Notes: a model not told the origin generated them from the sequence alone. A DNA stretch of 64,000 nucleotides from Marinobacter sp. EhC06 (GCF_001650915.1 NZ_LXYO01000038.1:1-64000), one strand, 5' to 3'. Shown: positions 44,506 to 52,532, counted from the first letter of the stretch. Numbers and translations are program-made.

Positions 44506-44759
44506 CAGTCAGCATCATCCGGAGAAAAGGGGCGGGTTTCCAGGGTGCCGTCACTGTTCTGGACCAGTTGTTCGACCCGCTGTTCTGCGCTCTTCAGTGC
44601 CTGCTGACATTCACGGGTCAGCTTTACACCCCGCTCAAACGCCGTCAGGGACTGTTCGAGAGACAGCTCACCCTGTTCCAGATCGCGAACCAGCTTTTCC
44701 AGTTCATCAAGAGATTTCTCAAAATCGGCTATCGATGTGGCGCCTTGTTCACCGGCCAT
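44505..44759 (-). CDS. xseB: Exodeoxyribonuclease VII small subunit
   Basis: An 84-residue helical protein: DFEKSLDELEKLVRDLEQGE then LSLEQSLTAFERGVKLTREC is the family pattern. XseB binds several copies per XseA to form exonuclease VII, which degrades single-stranded DNA. xseA is not in the window. Order xseB-ispA-dxs is the same as in E. coli. Confidence 0.95.
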   Translation of the reverse strand: MAGEQGATSIADFEKSLDELEKLVRDLEQGELSLEQSLTAFERGVKLTRECQQALKSAEQRVEQLVQNSDGTLETRPFSPDDAD

Positions 44760-44814
44760 CAGGGGCCCTCCGATCGGGTGGCAGAATTTCGCGGATTATA
44801 CCAGAGCCTGATCG

Positions 44815-45588
44815 CTATCGCTGCCAATGGAAGTGACGGCGTTCACCGGTTTCGGCGTCCGGGCCCCAGCTCTGTTCGGTTACCTCGATGTCGCCGCTGG
44901 CAGACACGGTGACCACGGTGGTTGCACGGGTGCCGTAATCTGAGCCGACGATAAAAGGGGACGACAGGAAGCGCTCGGTCTCCAGCCCAACGCCGGTGTC
45001 AGGCAGCAGGTGGTCCGGTGCCGGCGTGCTGTCCTGAAGCAGAGGAATCAATTCGTGGTGCAGTCTTTCTGCGTCGCGGCCGGCAGCGGCAATGGTGTCC
45101 CCGGCGGCCTGTCGGAGGCGCAGAAGTTTGGGCCAGGGTGTCTGCAGAAGGTGATTGCTCAGGCCGTAGACCCCGCGGTGGATCCGCCGGCCGGGGTGGG
45201 CATCCCGGTTACTGAAATACCAGCCGTCTCCCGTGGTCAGGTGAACGAGGTTGAAGCCGGAAAACTGATCGGCCTCATCGAGCAGATAGCCCTCAAGCCG
45301 ATCCCGGGAATCGGAGAGGGCCCGCAAGGGCAGTTCGCCCCGGCTGATTCGACCGGTTTCCGGTGTGCCTTCCCGTACATTGGTCACAGCACTGACCTCG
45401 CCATCGGCATTAACTGCAAGCCAGGTGCCCCCGGAAAGCAGATCGCGGCCGGCAAGCACGCGGGTGCCGGATTCTGTGGTCCACCAGTCCATGGCGGCCG
45501 TCGGGCGACGGAAGAATTCATCCCGATTGGCGGCAACAACCAGCGGGAAATGAGGGTTCTGGCCAAGGGCAAAGGCGATCAGGCACAT
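44815..45588 (-). CDS. NRDE family protein (TANGO2-like)
   Basis: A 257-residue protein of the NRDE/TANGO2 family, starting MCLIAFALGQ with the invariant Cys at residue 2 and the AANRDEFF motif at about residues 19-26 that names the family. Further elements are LAGRDLLSGGTWLAVN and GVYGLSNHLLQTPWPKL. The N-terminal Cys suggests an Ntn-hydrolase-like fold after Met removal, which is inference. Function in bacteria is not settled; the human relative has been linked to haem and lipid handling. Confidence 0.88.
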   Translation of the reverse strand: MCLIAFALGQNPHFPLVVAANRDEFFRRPTAAMDWWTTESGTRVLAGRDLLSGGTWLAVNADGEVSAVTNVREGTPETGRISRGELPLRALSDSRDRLEGYLLDEADQFSGFNLVHLTTGDGWYFSNRDAHPGRRIHRGVYGLSNHLLQTPWPKLLRLRQAAGDTIAAAGRDAERLHHELIPLLQDSTPAPDHLLPDTGVGLETERFLSSPFIVGSDYGTRATTVVTVSASGDIEVTEQSWGPDAETGERRHFHWQR

Positions 45589-45677
45589 GGTGGAGGGGCT
45601 CGCTCCCGGAGTTAATGAAGTTGACTCGTGCGCTGTGTATCATACCAGCCTTGGTTTCCCCGGGTGCGTCTCAAACT

Positions 45678-46475
45678 ATGACCCTGTTTTATGTAATAGC
45701 ATCGTATCTGGCTCTTGGCGCCCTGGCAGGCACCGTTGCGGGCCTGTTTGGCATTGGCGGCGGGCTGATTATCGTGCCTGTGCTGATGTTCAGTTTTGGT
45801 CTGCAGGGTATCAATCCGGACATTATTCCCCATCTGGCGGTTGGCACGTCCCTGGCGACCATCGTTTTTACCTCGGTCAGCTCCATCCGATCCCATAACA
45901 AACATGGCGCCGTGCGCTGGGATCTGTTCCGGCCCATGACTGCGGGGATTGTGGCCGGCGCCCTGGTTGGCGCCTGGACCGCGTCCCTGATGAGCGGGCG
46001 CGCCCTGGAGCTCGTCATCGGCATTTTCGTGATCCTGGTGGGCCTGAAAATGTTTTTCCAGGTCGACCCCAAGCCCGGTCGGGACGTTCCAGGCACCGCC
46101 GGTCTGGGCGTTGCCGGCGGCGGTATCGGCTGGGCTTCGGCGATTTTCGGAATCGGCGGTGGAACTCTTACGGTTCCCTATCTGAGCTGGTGCAACGTGC
46201 GGATGCAGCAGGCGGTGGGCACATCGGCTGCCTGCGGCCTGCCGATCGCCATTGCGGGTGCTCTGGGTAACATCTGGACAGGGTGGCACAATCCCTCGCT
46301 GCCGGAACTGAGCGCCGGCTTCATTTATCTGCCGGCCCTGATCGGTATTATTCTCACCAGCGTTTTCTTTGCCCGGATTGGCGCCAACTTGGCCCATCGG
46401 CTGAACGCCCGGATTCTCAAGCGTACTTTCTCCATCATGCTCCTGCTGGTGGGGCTCCGTTTTCTCCTGAGCTGA
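45678..46475 (+). CDS. TauE/SafE family membrane transporter
   Basis: A 265-residue integral membrane protein, eight or so hydrophobic helices, of the TauE/SafE (DUF81) family of putative sulfite, sulfonate or other anion exporters. The duplicated family motif is visible: AGTVAGLFGIGGGLIIVPVL near the start and IGWASAIFGIGGGTLTVPYL in the second half. ATG 45678 begins at the first helix and leaves room for divergent promoters; the frame is open from ATG 45615. Substrate cannot be told from sequence. It precedes lgt closely. Confidence 0.88.
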   Translation: MTLFYVIASYLALGALAGTVAGLFGIGGGLIIVPVLMFSFGLQGINPDIIPHLAVGTSLATIVFTSVSSIRSHNKHGAVRWDLFRPMTAGIVAGALVGAWTASLMSGRALELVIGIFVILVGLKMFFQVDPKPGRDVPGTAGLGVAGGGIGWASAIFGIGGGTLTVPYLSWCNVRMQQAVGTSAACGLPIAIAGALGNIWTGWHNPSLPELSAGFIYLPALIGIILTSVFFARIGANLAHRLNARILKRTFSIMLLLVGLRFLLS

Positions 46476-46485
46476 GAGGTAGTTG

Positions 46486-47274
46486 ATGCTGCAGCATCCC
46501 CAGATTGATCCGGTGGCCATCGCCATCGGTCCCCTCAAGATCCACTGGTATGGTCTGACCTATCTGTTCGGCTTTGTGGCCGGCTGGTGGCTTGGGCGCA
46601 TCCGCACCCGTAAGCCTTGGTCGCCCATCAACGAAGAGCAGATGGGTGACCTGCTTTTCTATCTTGCCCTCGGGGTGATCCTGGGCGGCCGATTCGGCTA
46701 TGTCCTGTTTTACAACTTTGACGCCTTCCTGGCTGACCCGCTCTGGTTGCTGAGGGTCTGGGAAGGCGGCATGTCTTTCCACGGCGGTTTGTTGGGCGTG
46801 ATGTTTGCCATGTGGTGGTACGGCCGCAAAGTGGGCAGCGGTTTCTGGCGCATGGCCGACTTTGTAGCGCCGCTGGTGCCCCTGGGTCTTGGCGCGGGGC
46901 GGATCGGAAACTTCATCAACGGCGAGTTGTGGGGCAAGCCCACCGACGTTGCCTGGGGCATGGTGTTTCGCACGGCGCCGGATTCGCTCGCCCGGCATCC
47001 CTCCCAGCTGTATCAGTTTGCCCTGGAAGGTGTCGCCCTGTTCGTCATCCTGTGGTGGTTCTCATCCAGGCAGCGGCCGACCATGGCAGTGTCTGGTCTG
47101 TTCCTGATCTGCTACGGCGTGTTCCGGTTCCTGGTGGAATTCGTGCGCCAGCCGGATCCACAGCTGGGCTACCTTGCTTTTGACTGGCTGACCATGGGGC
47201 AGGTACTGTCCTTCCCGATGATCGTTGCCGGCGCCGCCCTGATGTTTATTGCCTACCGGAGACAACCCCGATGA
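46486..47274 (+). CDS. lgt: Prolipoprotein diacylglyceryl transferase
   Basis: Inner-membrane enzyme that moves diacylglycerol from phosphatidylglycerol to the lipobox cysteine of prolipoproteins, such as the LpoA encoded in this window. The 262-residue protein has seven hydrophobic helices and the signatures IHWYGLTYLFGF, RVWEGGMSFHGGLLG and LGAGRIGNFINGELWG. ATG 46486 has GAGAGG upstream. It overlaps thyA by four bases, forming the widespread lgt-thyA pair. Confidence 0.97.
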   Translation: MLQHPQIDPVAIAIGPLKIHWYGLTYLFGFVAGWWLGRIRTRKPWSPINEEQMGDLLFYLALGVILGGRFGYVLFYNFDAFLADPLWLLRVWEGGMSFHGGLLGVMFAMWWYGRKVGSGFWRMADFVAPLVPLGLGAGRIGNFINGELWGKPTDVAWGMVFRTAPDSLARHPSQLYQFALEGVALFVILWWFSSRQRPTMAVSGLFLICYGVFRFLVEFVRQPDPQLGYLAFDWLTMGQVLSFPMIVAGAALMFIAYRRQPR

Positions 47275-48110
47275 AAGCCTATCTCGACTTGATGCAAGAC
47301 GTTGTTGATAACGGATTCGACAAGGGGGACCGCACCGGTGTTGGTACCCGGTCAGTGTTCGGTCGTCAGATCCGCTTCAACCTGCAGGAAGGCTTTCCTC
47401 TGGTAACCACCAAAAAAGTGCACCTGCGCAGCATCATTTTCGAACTGCTCTGGTTTCTCCGGGGCTCCACCGATAACACCTGGCTGCGCGAGCGCAAGGT
47501 CTCGATCTGGAATGAGTGGGCCCTGGAAAACGGCGACCTTGGGCCCATCTACGGCAAACAATGGCGGAGCTGGCAGTGCCCCAATGGCGAGGTGGTCGAC
47601 CAGATCAGCGAGGTGATCGAACAGATTCGCACCAAGCCCAACTCCCGCCGCCTGATTGTCTCTGCCTGGAACCCGGCGGAACTCCCGGACGAATCCATTG
47701 GTCCACAGGATAATGTTCGCGAGGGCCGTATGGCGCTGGCGCCCTGTCACTGCCTGTTCCAGTTCTACGTGGCCGAGGGCAAGCTCTCCTGCCAGCTGTA
47801 CCAGCGCAGCGCCGATCTGTTCCTGGGGGTGCCGTTCAATATTGCCTCCTATGCCTTGCTGACGCACATGATCGCCCAACAGTGTGACCTGGATGTCGGT
47901 GAGTTTGTGCATACCTTTGGCGATTGCCACCTTTACCAGAACCACCTGACCGATGACATCGTCTTCGAGCAGCTGAAGCGCGAACCCCGGGCCCTGCCGC
48001 AACTCGTGATCAAACGGAAGCCCGCGAGCATCTTCGAGTACGAGCTGGAAGATTTCGAGTTCGAGGGCTATGAACCCTATCCGGGCATCAAGGCGCCCAT
48101 TGCCATCTGA
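47271..48110 (+). CDS. thyA: Thymidylate synthase
   Basis: Methylates dUMP to dTMP with methylene-tetrahydrofolate, producing dihydrofolate for FolA encoded next. Motifs: DRTGVGTRSVFG, WRSWQCPNGE, RRLIVSAWNPAEL, catalytic Cys in LAPCHCLFQFYV (residue 159), LYQRSADLFLGVPFNIASYA and the end PGIKAPIAI. At 279 residues it is 15 longer than E. coli ThyA; the extra residues (about 138-153, PDESIGPQDNVREGR) lie just before the catalytic loop. Confidence 0.97.
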   Translation: MKAYLDLMQDVVDNGFDKGDRTGVGTRSVFGRQIRFNLQEGFPLVTTKKVHLRSIIFELLWFLRGSTDNTWLRERKVSIWNEWALENGDLGPIYGKQWRSWQCPNGEVVDQISEVIEQIRTKPNSRRLIVSAWNPAELPDESIGPQDNVREGRMALAPCHCLFQFYVAEGKLSCQLYQRSADLFLGVPFNIASYALLTHMIAQQCDLDVGEFVHTFGDCHLYQNHLTDDIVFEQLKREPRALPQLVIKRKPASIFEYELEDFEFEGYEPYPGIKAPIAI

Positions 48111-48133
48111 CCGAACCCCGAAGAGACGAGTAC

Positions 48134-48643
48134 ATGAGAAAAGCCCTGATCGTTGCCATGTCCCGTAACCGGGTTATTGGCCGTAACAACAAACTGCCCT
48201 GGTATCTTCCGGGTGACCTTCGTTATTTCAAGCAGGCCACCATGGGCAAGCCTATTATCATGGGCAGGAAGACCTGGGATTCCATCGGCCGGCCATTGCC
48301 TGGAAGAATGAACGTGGTGATTTCCAGGAATGAAGCCTGGGAAGCACCAACCGGAACGGTGGCTGCGAAGTCTTTGCCCGAAGCGCTGGTGAAGGCCGAG
48401 GCGCAGGCGGAGCTGGAAGGTGGCGACGAAGTGATGATTATCGGTGGCGGGCAGATCTACGCCGAGGCATTGCCGATGGTTGATCGCATGTACATCACCC
48501 AGGTGCACGCTGAGGTGGACGGGGATGCGTTTTTTCCGGAAGTGAACTGGGATGAGTGGGAAGAAATCGGACGGGAGGATTTCTCCGCGTCCGATAACAA
48601 CCCTTACGACTACAGCTTCGTGGTCTATCAGCGTCAGGCTTAA
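48134..48643 (+). CDS. folA: Dihydrofolate reductase
   Basis: Reduces dihydrofolate to tetrahydrofolate with NADPH, regenerating the cofactor oxidised by ThyA. The 169-residue protein has VAMSRNRVIGRNNKLPWYLP, the NADPH motif GRKTWDSIGRPLPGR, MIIGGGQIYAEALP and the C-terminal FVVYQRQA. The stop codon lies in a TTAA shared with the stop of the convergent helicase gene and at the centre of a 20-bp palindrome. Confidence 0.96.
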   Translation: MRKALIVAMSRNRVIGRNNKLPWYLPGDLRYFKQATMGKPIIMGRKTWDSIGRPLPGRMNVVISRNEAWEAPTGTVAAKSLPEALVKAEAQAELEGGDEVMIIGGGQIYAEALPMVDRMYITQVHAEVDGDAFFPEVNWDEWEEIGREDFSASDNNPYDYSFVVYQRQA

Positions 48644-48651
48644 GCCTGACG
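48632..48651. other. 20-bp perfect palindrome spanning two convergent stop codons
   Basis: CGTCAGGCTTAAGCCTGACG is its own reverse complement. Its central TTAA contains the folA stop on the plus strand and the helicase stop on the minus strand. There is no T tract after either arm, so it is not an ordinary Rho-independent terminator, though either RNA could fold it. Confidence 0.8.
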
Positions 48652-50160
48652 AGGAGGGCGCTTGCCTGCGGGCTTGCCGCCCTTGCCGGGCGGTTTGCCT
48701 CGACCACCGGGGCCGCCACGACCCTTCGGGCCACCTTTCTTGAAACCGCCTTTCGGTCCCTTGCGATTCTCGCCCGGACGGCCGCCGCCACCTTTACGAT
48801 CACGGCGGGGAGGTGTTGCCGACACGGTTGGCAAGGCCTCTGGCTGCTCTAGGGGCAGGGAGCCTGGCTGAGCTGCTTCCATCCAGCAGGCGAGGGCGCC
48901 GGCTACCATGGCCATGTCCATGTCATTGCGCTCGGCGATTTCGTCCAGCAGCGACATCGCCTTTGCCAACTTCTTGTCTTCCGCAAAGCCCAGCAGTTGG
49001 GATTCGAACTGCTGCTCCCTCATTTTCTTGAGCTCGACGGGAGACGGCAACTCGTAAGCTTCCATCGGCGAGTTTGTTGCGCGTTCAAGCGTTCGCAGCC
49101 AACTACGCTCGCGGGGTGTTACCAGCAGAATCGCCTTGCCTTCGCGACCGGCACGACCAGTGCGGCCAACCCGATGGATGTACGCTTCAGTGTCGTAAGG
49201 AACGTCGTAGTTGATGACGTGCGTGATACGGGACACGTCCAGACCGCGTGCTGCCACGTCGGTGGCAATGATAATGTCTTTCTTCCCGCGCTTCAGATCT
49301 TCAACCGTTTGTTCACGCTGGCGTTGGTTCAGGTCACCGCTCAGGGGCGCGACCGCATGGCCCCGAGCAGAAAGCTTTTCGGCCAGCATGGTGGTTTCCG
49401 CTTTGGTGCGCACAAAAATAATGGCGGCATCAATCGGCTCAACTTCCAGAATGCGGGTCAGGGCATCCAGCTTGCGCTCAGCATAGACCGGCAGAACGAA
49501 CTGGGAAATACGCTCGACCGTGCGGGTTTCGCTTTCGATACGAACTTCCGTGGCGTTTCGCAGGTAGGTTTGGGCCACTTTCTTGATCTGCGGTGGCATG
49601 GTGGCTGAGAACAATGCCCGTTGACAGTTCTCCGGCGTCTTCGCCAGGATCGCTTCCACGTCGTCGATAAAGCCCATGCGCAGCATTTCGTCTGCTTCGT
49701 CCAGAACCAGCGCTTTCAGGCTGTCCAGCTTCAGGGTGCCCTTACGGAGGTGGTCGAGCATTCGGCCCGGGGTGCCCACGATCACCTGGGCACCGCGACG
49801 CAGGCCTTTGATCTGAGGATAAAAGTCCTGGCCACCGTAAATGGGCAGAACGTGGAAATTCCGGAACTTGCTGGCGTAGGTGGTGAAAGCTTCCGCCACC
49901 TGAATGGCAAGTTCCCGTGTTGGGGCCAAAACCAGAATCTGGGGATCGGTAACAGAGGCGTCAATCCGGCTCAGCAGAGGCAGTGCAAACGCCGCGGTTT
50001 TACCGGTACCGGTCTGGGCAACGCCCAGCAGATGGTTGCCGGCCAGCAGCGCGGGGATCGCCTGGGCCTGGATGGGAGACGGGGTTTCATAGCCAACGGC
50101 GGACACAGCTTCAAGTACGGCTGGATCAAGCCCCAGTTCGGCAAAGGACAATTCAGACAT
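48640..50160 (-). CDS. DEAD-box RNA helicase, DeaD/CsdA-like core with basic Gly-rich tail
   Basis: ATP-dependent RNA helicase, likely in ribosome assembly or cold adaptation. The 506-residue protein has all core motifs: GYETPSPIQAQAIP (Q motif), AQTGTGKTAAF (I), PTRELAIQ (Ia), LDEADEMLRMGF (II), FSATMP (III), and HRVGRTGRAGREG (VI). The core closely resembles E. coli DeaD. It lacks the DeaD C-terminal RNA-binding fold; residues 455-506 are instead a Gly/Lys/Arg/Pro tail (KGGPKGRGGPGGRGKPPG), probably disordered RNA binding. The gene end overlaps folA by four bases. Confidence 0.93.
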   Translation of the reverse strand: MSELSFAELGLDPAVLEAVSAVGYETPSPIQAQAIPALLAGNHLLGVAQTGTGKTAAFALPLLSRIDASVTDPQILVLAPTRELAIQVAEAFTTYASKFRNFHVLPIYGGQDFYPQIKGLRRGAQVIVGTPGRMLDHLRKGTLKLDSLKALVLDEADEMLRMGFIDDVEAILAKTPENCQRALFSATMPPQIKKVAQTYLRNATEVRIESETRTVERISQFVLPVYAERKLDALTRILEVEPIDAAIIFVRTKAETTMLAEKLSARGHAVAPLSGDLNQRQREQTVEDLKRGKKDIIIATDVAARGLDVSRITHVINYDVPYDTEAYIHRVGRTGRAGREGKAILLVTPRERSWLRTLERATNSPMEAYELPSPVELKKMREQQFESQLLGFAEDKKLAKAMSLLDEIAERNDMDMAMVAGALACWMEAAQPGSLPLEQPEALPTVSATPPRRDRKGGGGRPGENRKGPKGGFKKGGPKGRGGPGGRGKPPGKGGKPAGKRPPRQA

Positions 50161-50187
50161 TGATTCACTCGGAATTCGGGAGGTAGA

Positions 50188-50204
50188 GCATTGCCGGGCA
50201 ATGC
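50188..50204 (-). promoter_or_regulatory. Inverted repeat in the leader of the DEAD-box helicase gene
   Basis: GCATTGCC-G-GGCAATGC is an 8-bp perfect inverted repeat with a 1-base centre, placed 28-44 bases before the helicase start and just downstream of a minus-strand TATAAT (50223 to 50218). It could be an operator or a stem-loop in the 5' untranslated RNA. Confidence 0.5.
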
Positions 50205-50217
50205 ATGATGTGCGGCC

Positions 50218-50223
50218 ATTATA
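50218..50223 (-). promoter_or_regulatory. -10 element of the DEAD-box helicase promoter
   Basis: A perfect TATAAT on the minus strand, 58 bases before the helicase start. A weak -35-like TTAAAG lies 15 bases upstream. The roughly 130 bases between here and the thioesterase gene at 50360 hold no other clear signal. Confidence 0.4.
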
Positions 50224-50359
50224 GCGGTTTTGTTGTTGCTTTAATACGCTAAACCCGGGCGGGGCTGTAGGTAGTTGCCGGGGACGGGCCCATTGCGTTG
50301 CCGTCCGATCTTCGGCAGGCTTCGTATCTATCCCGATAGGTTGCTAACAGGAACTTGAG

Positions 50360-51148
50360 ATGACCTTTGACGAATTATTGCGGGCGGCCCGTGGCAATGA
50401 GGAACTGGTAATGCCCGGGAGCTGGTCCCAGGGTAGAGCCACATTCGGTGGTCTTACGGCTGCGCTGATGTTCGAGCGGATGGAAAAGCTTGTTGCCGAG
50501 GGACGAGCCATGCGGTCATTGCAGGTATCGTTCGTGGGGCCAGTGGAGCCGGAAGTGCCTGCAGGTTTCGAAGCCGAGATTCTGCGTGAGGGCAAGGCGG
50601 TCAGTCAGGTGCAGGGGCGCATTGTCCAGAAAGGAGAAACCCGGCTGGTCTGCCTGGCCAGCTTTGGCGGAGATCGGGAGTCGGAGGTACAGGTGGATGC
50701 CCTTCCGGCGCCCGAGGCACCACCGGTCGATCAATGCCCTGGGCTGGATTATATAGAAGGTGTGACCCCGGAATTCATCCAGCAGATTGAGATGCGCTGG
50801 GCTTTTGGAAACCTGCCATTCAGTGGCAAGGGCGGTCGGGAACTGGGTGGCTGGATGCAGTTCCGGAAAACCCCGGAGTCGTTCTCTGATGCCCATATTG
50901 TTGCCCTGGTAGATGCCTGGCCTCCCGCAGTCCTGCCCTATGTAAAACAACGTGTGCGAACCAGTTCCCTGAGCTGGGCGCTGGATATCGTGCATCCGAG
51001 ACCGGTCATGGAGCCGGGTGACTGGCTCCTGTACAAGGTTGCCATTGATCAGGCGGGCGCCGGTTACGGCCACACCCAGGCCGGGATATGGACCGCCAGA
51101 GGCGAGCTGGTAGCGCTGAGTCGCCAGACGGTAACGGTCTTCGGTTGA
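50360..51148 (+). CDS. Acyl-CoA thioesterase-like protein, double hotdog
   Basis: A 262-residue member of the TesB-like thioesterase superfamily. The N-terminal hotdog contains WSQGRATFGGLTAALMFE and SLQVSFVGPVEP, the pattern seen in acyl-CoA thioesterase II-like proteins; the second half has WMQFRKTPESFSDAHIVALVDAWPPA and a C-terminal YGHTQAGIWTARGELVALSRQ, also typical. Predicted cytoplasmic hydrolysis of acyl-CoA; substrate chain length is unknown. Convergent with the dehalogenase-like gene (13 bases between). Confidence 0.85.
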   Translation: MTFDELLRAARGNEELVMPGSWSQGRATFGGLTAALMFERMEKLVAEGRAMRSLQVSFVGPVEPEVPAGFEAEILREGKAVSQVQGRIVQKGETRLVCLASFGGDRESEVQVDALPAPEAPPVDQCPGLDYIEGVTPEFIQQIEMRWAFGNLPFSGKGGRELGGWMQFRKTPESFSDAHIVALVDAWPPAVLPYVKQRVRTSSLSWALDIVHPRPVMEPGDWLLYKVAIDQAGAGYGHTQAGIWTARGELVALSRQTVTVFG

Positions 51149-51161
51149 CGGAAATGGCGGT

Positions 51162-52061
51162 TCAGGCCGCCATTTCCGATTTAAGGGCATCGATGATGAT
51201 GCGGGCGAAATCTTCCGGTGAATCTTCCTGGAGAAAGTGCCCGCCTCTGAGTGTGATATGAGGTTGGCCGTGGGCACCGGGAATCCGGCGCTGCATGTGC
51301 CTGTCGCCGCCCCGGGTAATCGGGTCGCCACTGCTGAAGCAGGTGATGAAGGGTTTTTTCCACTTCTCCAGGACCTGCCAGGCCGCCTTGTTGGCGTCGC
51401 TGTCCGGTGTGTCCGGTTCAGTCGGAACCAGTTTTGGAAACGCTCTGGCTCCGGCCTTGAACTCTGCTGATGGGAATGGGGCTTCGTAGGCGGCAATTTC
51501 AGCTTTGCTCAGGGTGCGATCGGTACCCAGTTGCACGATACGACCGACCGGGAACCAGGGGCTGTGGGTGGCAAAGGCCTTCCACATGGAAAATACCGCT
51601 GGAACGGGCGTTTCGCCGGTCGGCAACATGCCATTTCCGACGATGATCCGGCTGAATCGCTGACGGTGTTCCGCGGCCAGTCGCAGGCCCAGCAGCGATC
51701 CCCAGTTCTGGCACACAAGGGTGATATTGGTCAGGTTGAGCTGTTCAAGCCAACTGGCCAGCCACGTGAGATGGCGGCCGTAGCTGTAGTCTGCAACCGA
51801 CGCCGGCTTGTCGGATTTGCCGAAGCCAATCAGATCCGGGGCCAAGACGCGGTGACCGGCCTCGGCCACCAGAGGGATCATGTGCCGGTACAGGTAGGAC
51901 CAGGATGGTTCGCCGTGGAGCATGAGAACCGGCGAGGCGTTTCTAGGGCCTTCGTCAACGTAGTGCATCCGGAGACCCGGTTCTACGTCGAGATGGTTTG
52001 GAGCAAAGGGGTAATCCGGAAGACCTGCGAAGCGGGCTTCATCGGTTCTCAGAATACGCAT
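51162..52061 (-). CDS. Haloalkane dehalogenase-like alpha/beta hydrolase with Asn at the nucleophile position
   Basis: A 299-residue alpha/beta hydrolase that matches the DhlA-type haloalkane dehalogenase family along its length: YVDEGPRN, HGEPSWSYLYRHMIP (residues 49-63), DLIGFGKSDKP, and a cap with AYEAPFPSAEFKAGARAFP. The acid (GDPIT, Asp246) and base (GGHFLQED, His275) positions are kept. The nucleophile elbow reads CQNWGS at residues 117-122, so the aspartate expected before the conserved Trp is Asn119 (codon AAC). Such an enzyme could be inactive, activated by deamidation, or a changed function. The neighbours give no pathway context. Confidence 0.85.
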   Translation of the reverse strand: MRILRTDEARFAGLPDYPFAPNHLDVEPGLRMHYVDEGPRNASPVLMLHGEPSWSYLYRHMIPLVAEAGHRVLAPDLIGFGKSDKPASVADYSYGRHLTWLASWLEQLNLTNITLVCQNWGSLLGLRLAAEHRQRFSRIIVGNGMLPTGETPVPAVFSMWKAFATHSPWFPVGRIVQLGTDRTLSKAEIAAYEAPFPSAEFKAGARAFPKLVPTEPDTPDSDANKAAWQVLEKWKKPFITCFSSGDPITRGGDRHMQRRIPGAHGQPHITLRGGHFLQEDSPEDFARIIIDALKSEMAA

Positions 52062-52208
52062 GCCATCGACTGTCCTGACTGATTGGGTGCGTGATTGCCG
52101 GGCGGCATCCGGTGAACAGAATGCCCTAATACAATCGTCGAAGATCAGGATAAAGCAGATGGAAAATTTGTGTGTTTGAGTTGCGTAACAGAGCGTTGCC
52201 GCTTTGAA

Positions 52209-52457
52209 TCAGGACGCAATGCCGAACAGGCGTTCGGGGTTGTCAACGCGGGCCAGAGCCTCGTCACAGCAATTGACTGCGCCGCAATCGTCGGCTGAGC
52301 AAAGGCCAATGGTCCGGCATTCCATATCCTGGTGCTGGTCACCCTGGTTCCTGAAAATGCGGGCCCTGGACAGAATCGAGTGGCAGTGGCCGCACAGCAG
52401 GGTGGGAACCGCGCTGCCCTCAGCCAGAAGTGCCGTGTAATGCTGTGGTTGTGTCAT
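52209..52457 (-). CDS. Small cysteine-rich protein, unknown function
   Basis: Not recognised. The 82-residue product has seven cysteines: C22 and C25 in LCGHCHSI, then C47, C53, C58, C63 and C64 in a second cluster, which suggests one or two metal sites, possibly zinc. No signal peptide or membrane segment is seen. ATG 52457 has a perfect AGGAGG 6 bases upstream, strong evidence that it is translated; the frame continues 45 bases further but without a better start. The 147 bases between it and the dehalogenase-like gene hold no further gene. Confidence 0.7.
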   Translation of the reverse strand: MTQPQHYTALLAEGSAVPTLLCGHCHSILSRARIFRNQGDQHQDMECRTIGLCSADDCGAVNCCDEALARVDNPERLFGIAS

Positions 52458-52532
52458 AAATATCCTCCTGATACTGCCCAACATATGGGCCGAGTATGAC
52501 ATTTCAAAGTCGGGATGCCGTATTTATACGGC

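Noticed and set aside
45612..46538. 308-codon antisense frame opposite the TauE/SafE transporter gene
   Set aside because: No signal peptide, motifs or plausible start; the plus-strand frame has clear duplicated transporter motifs.
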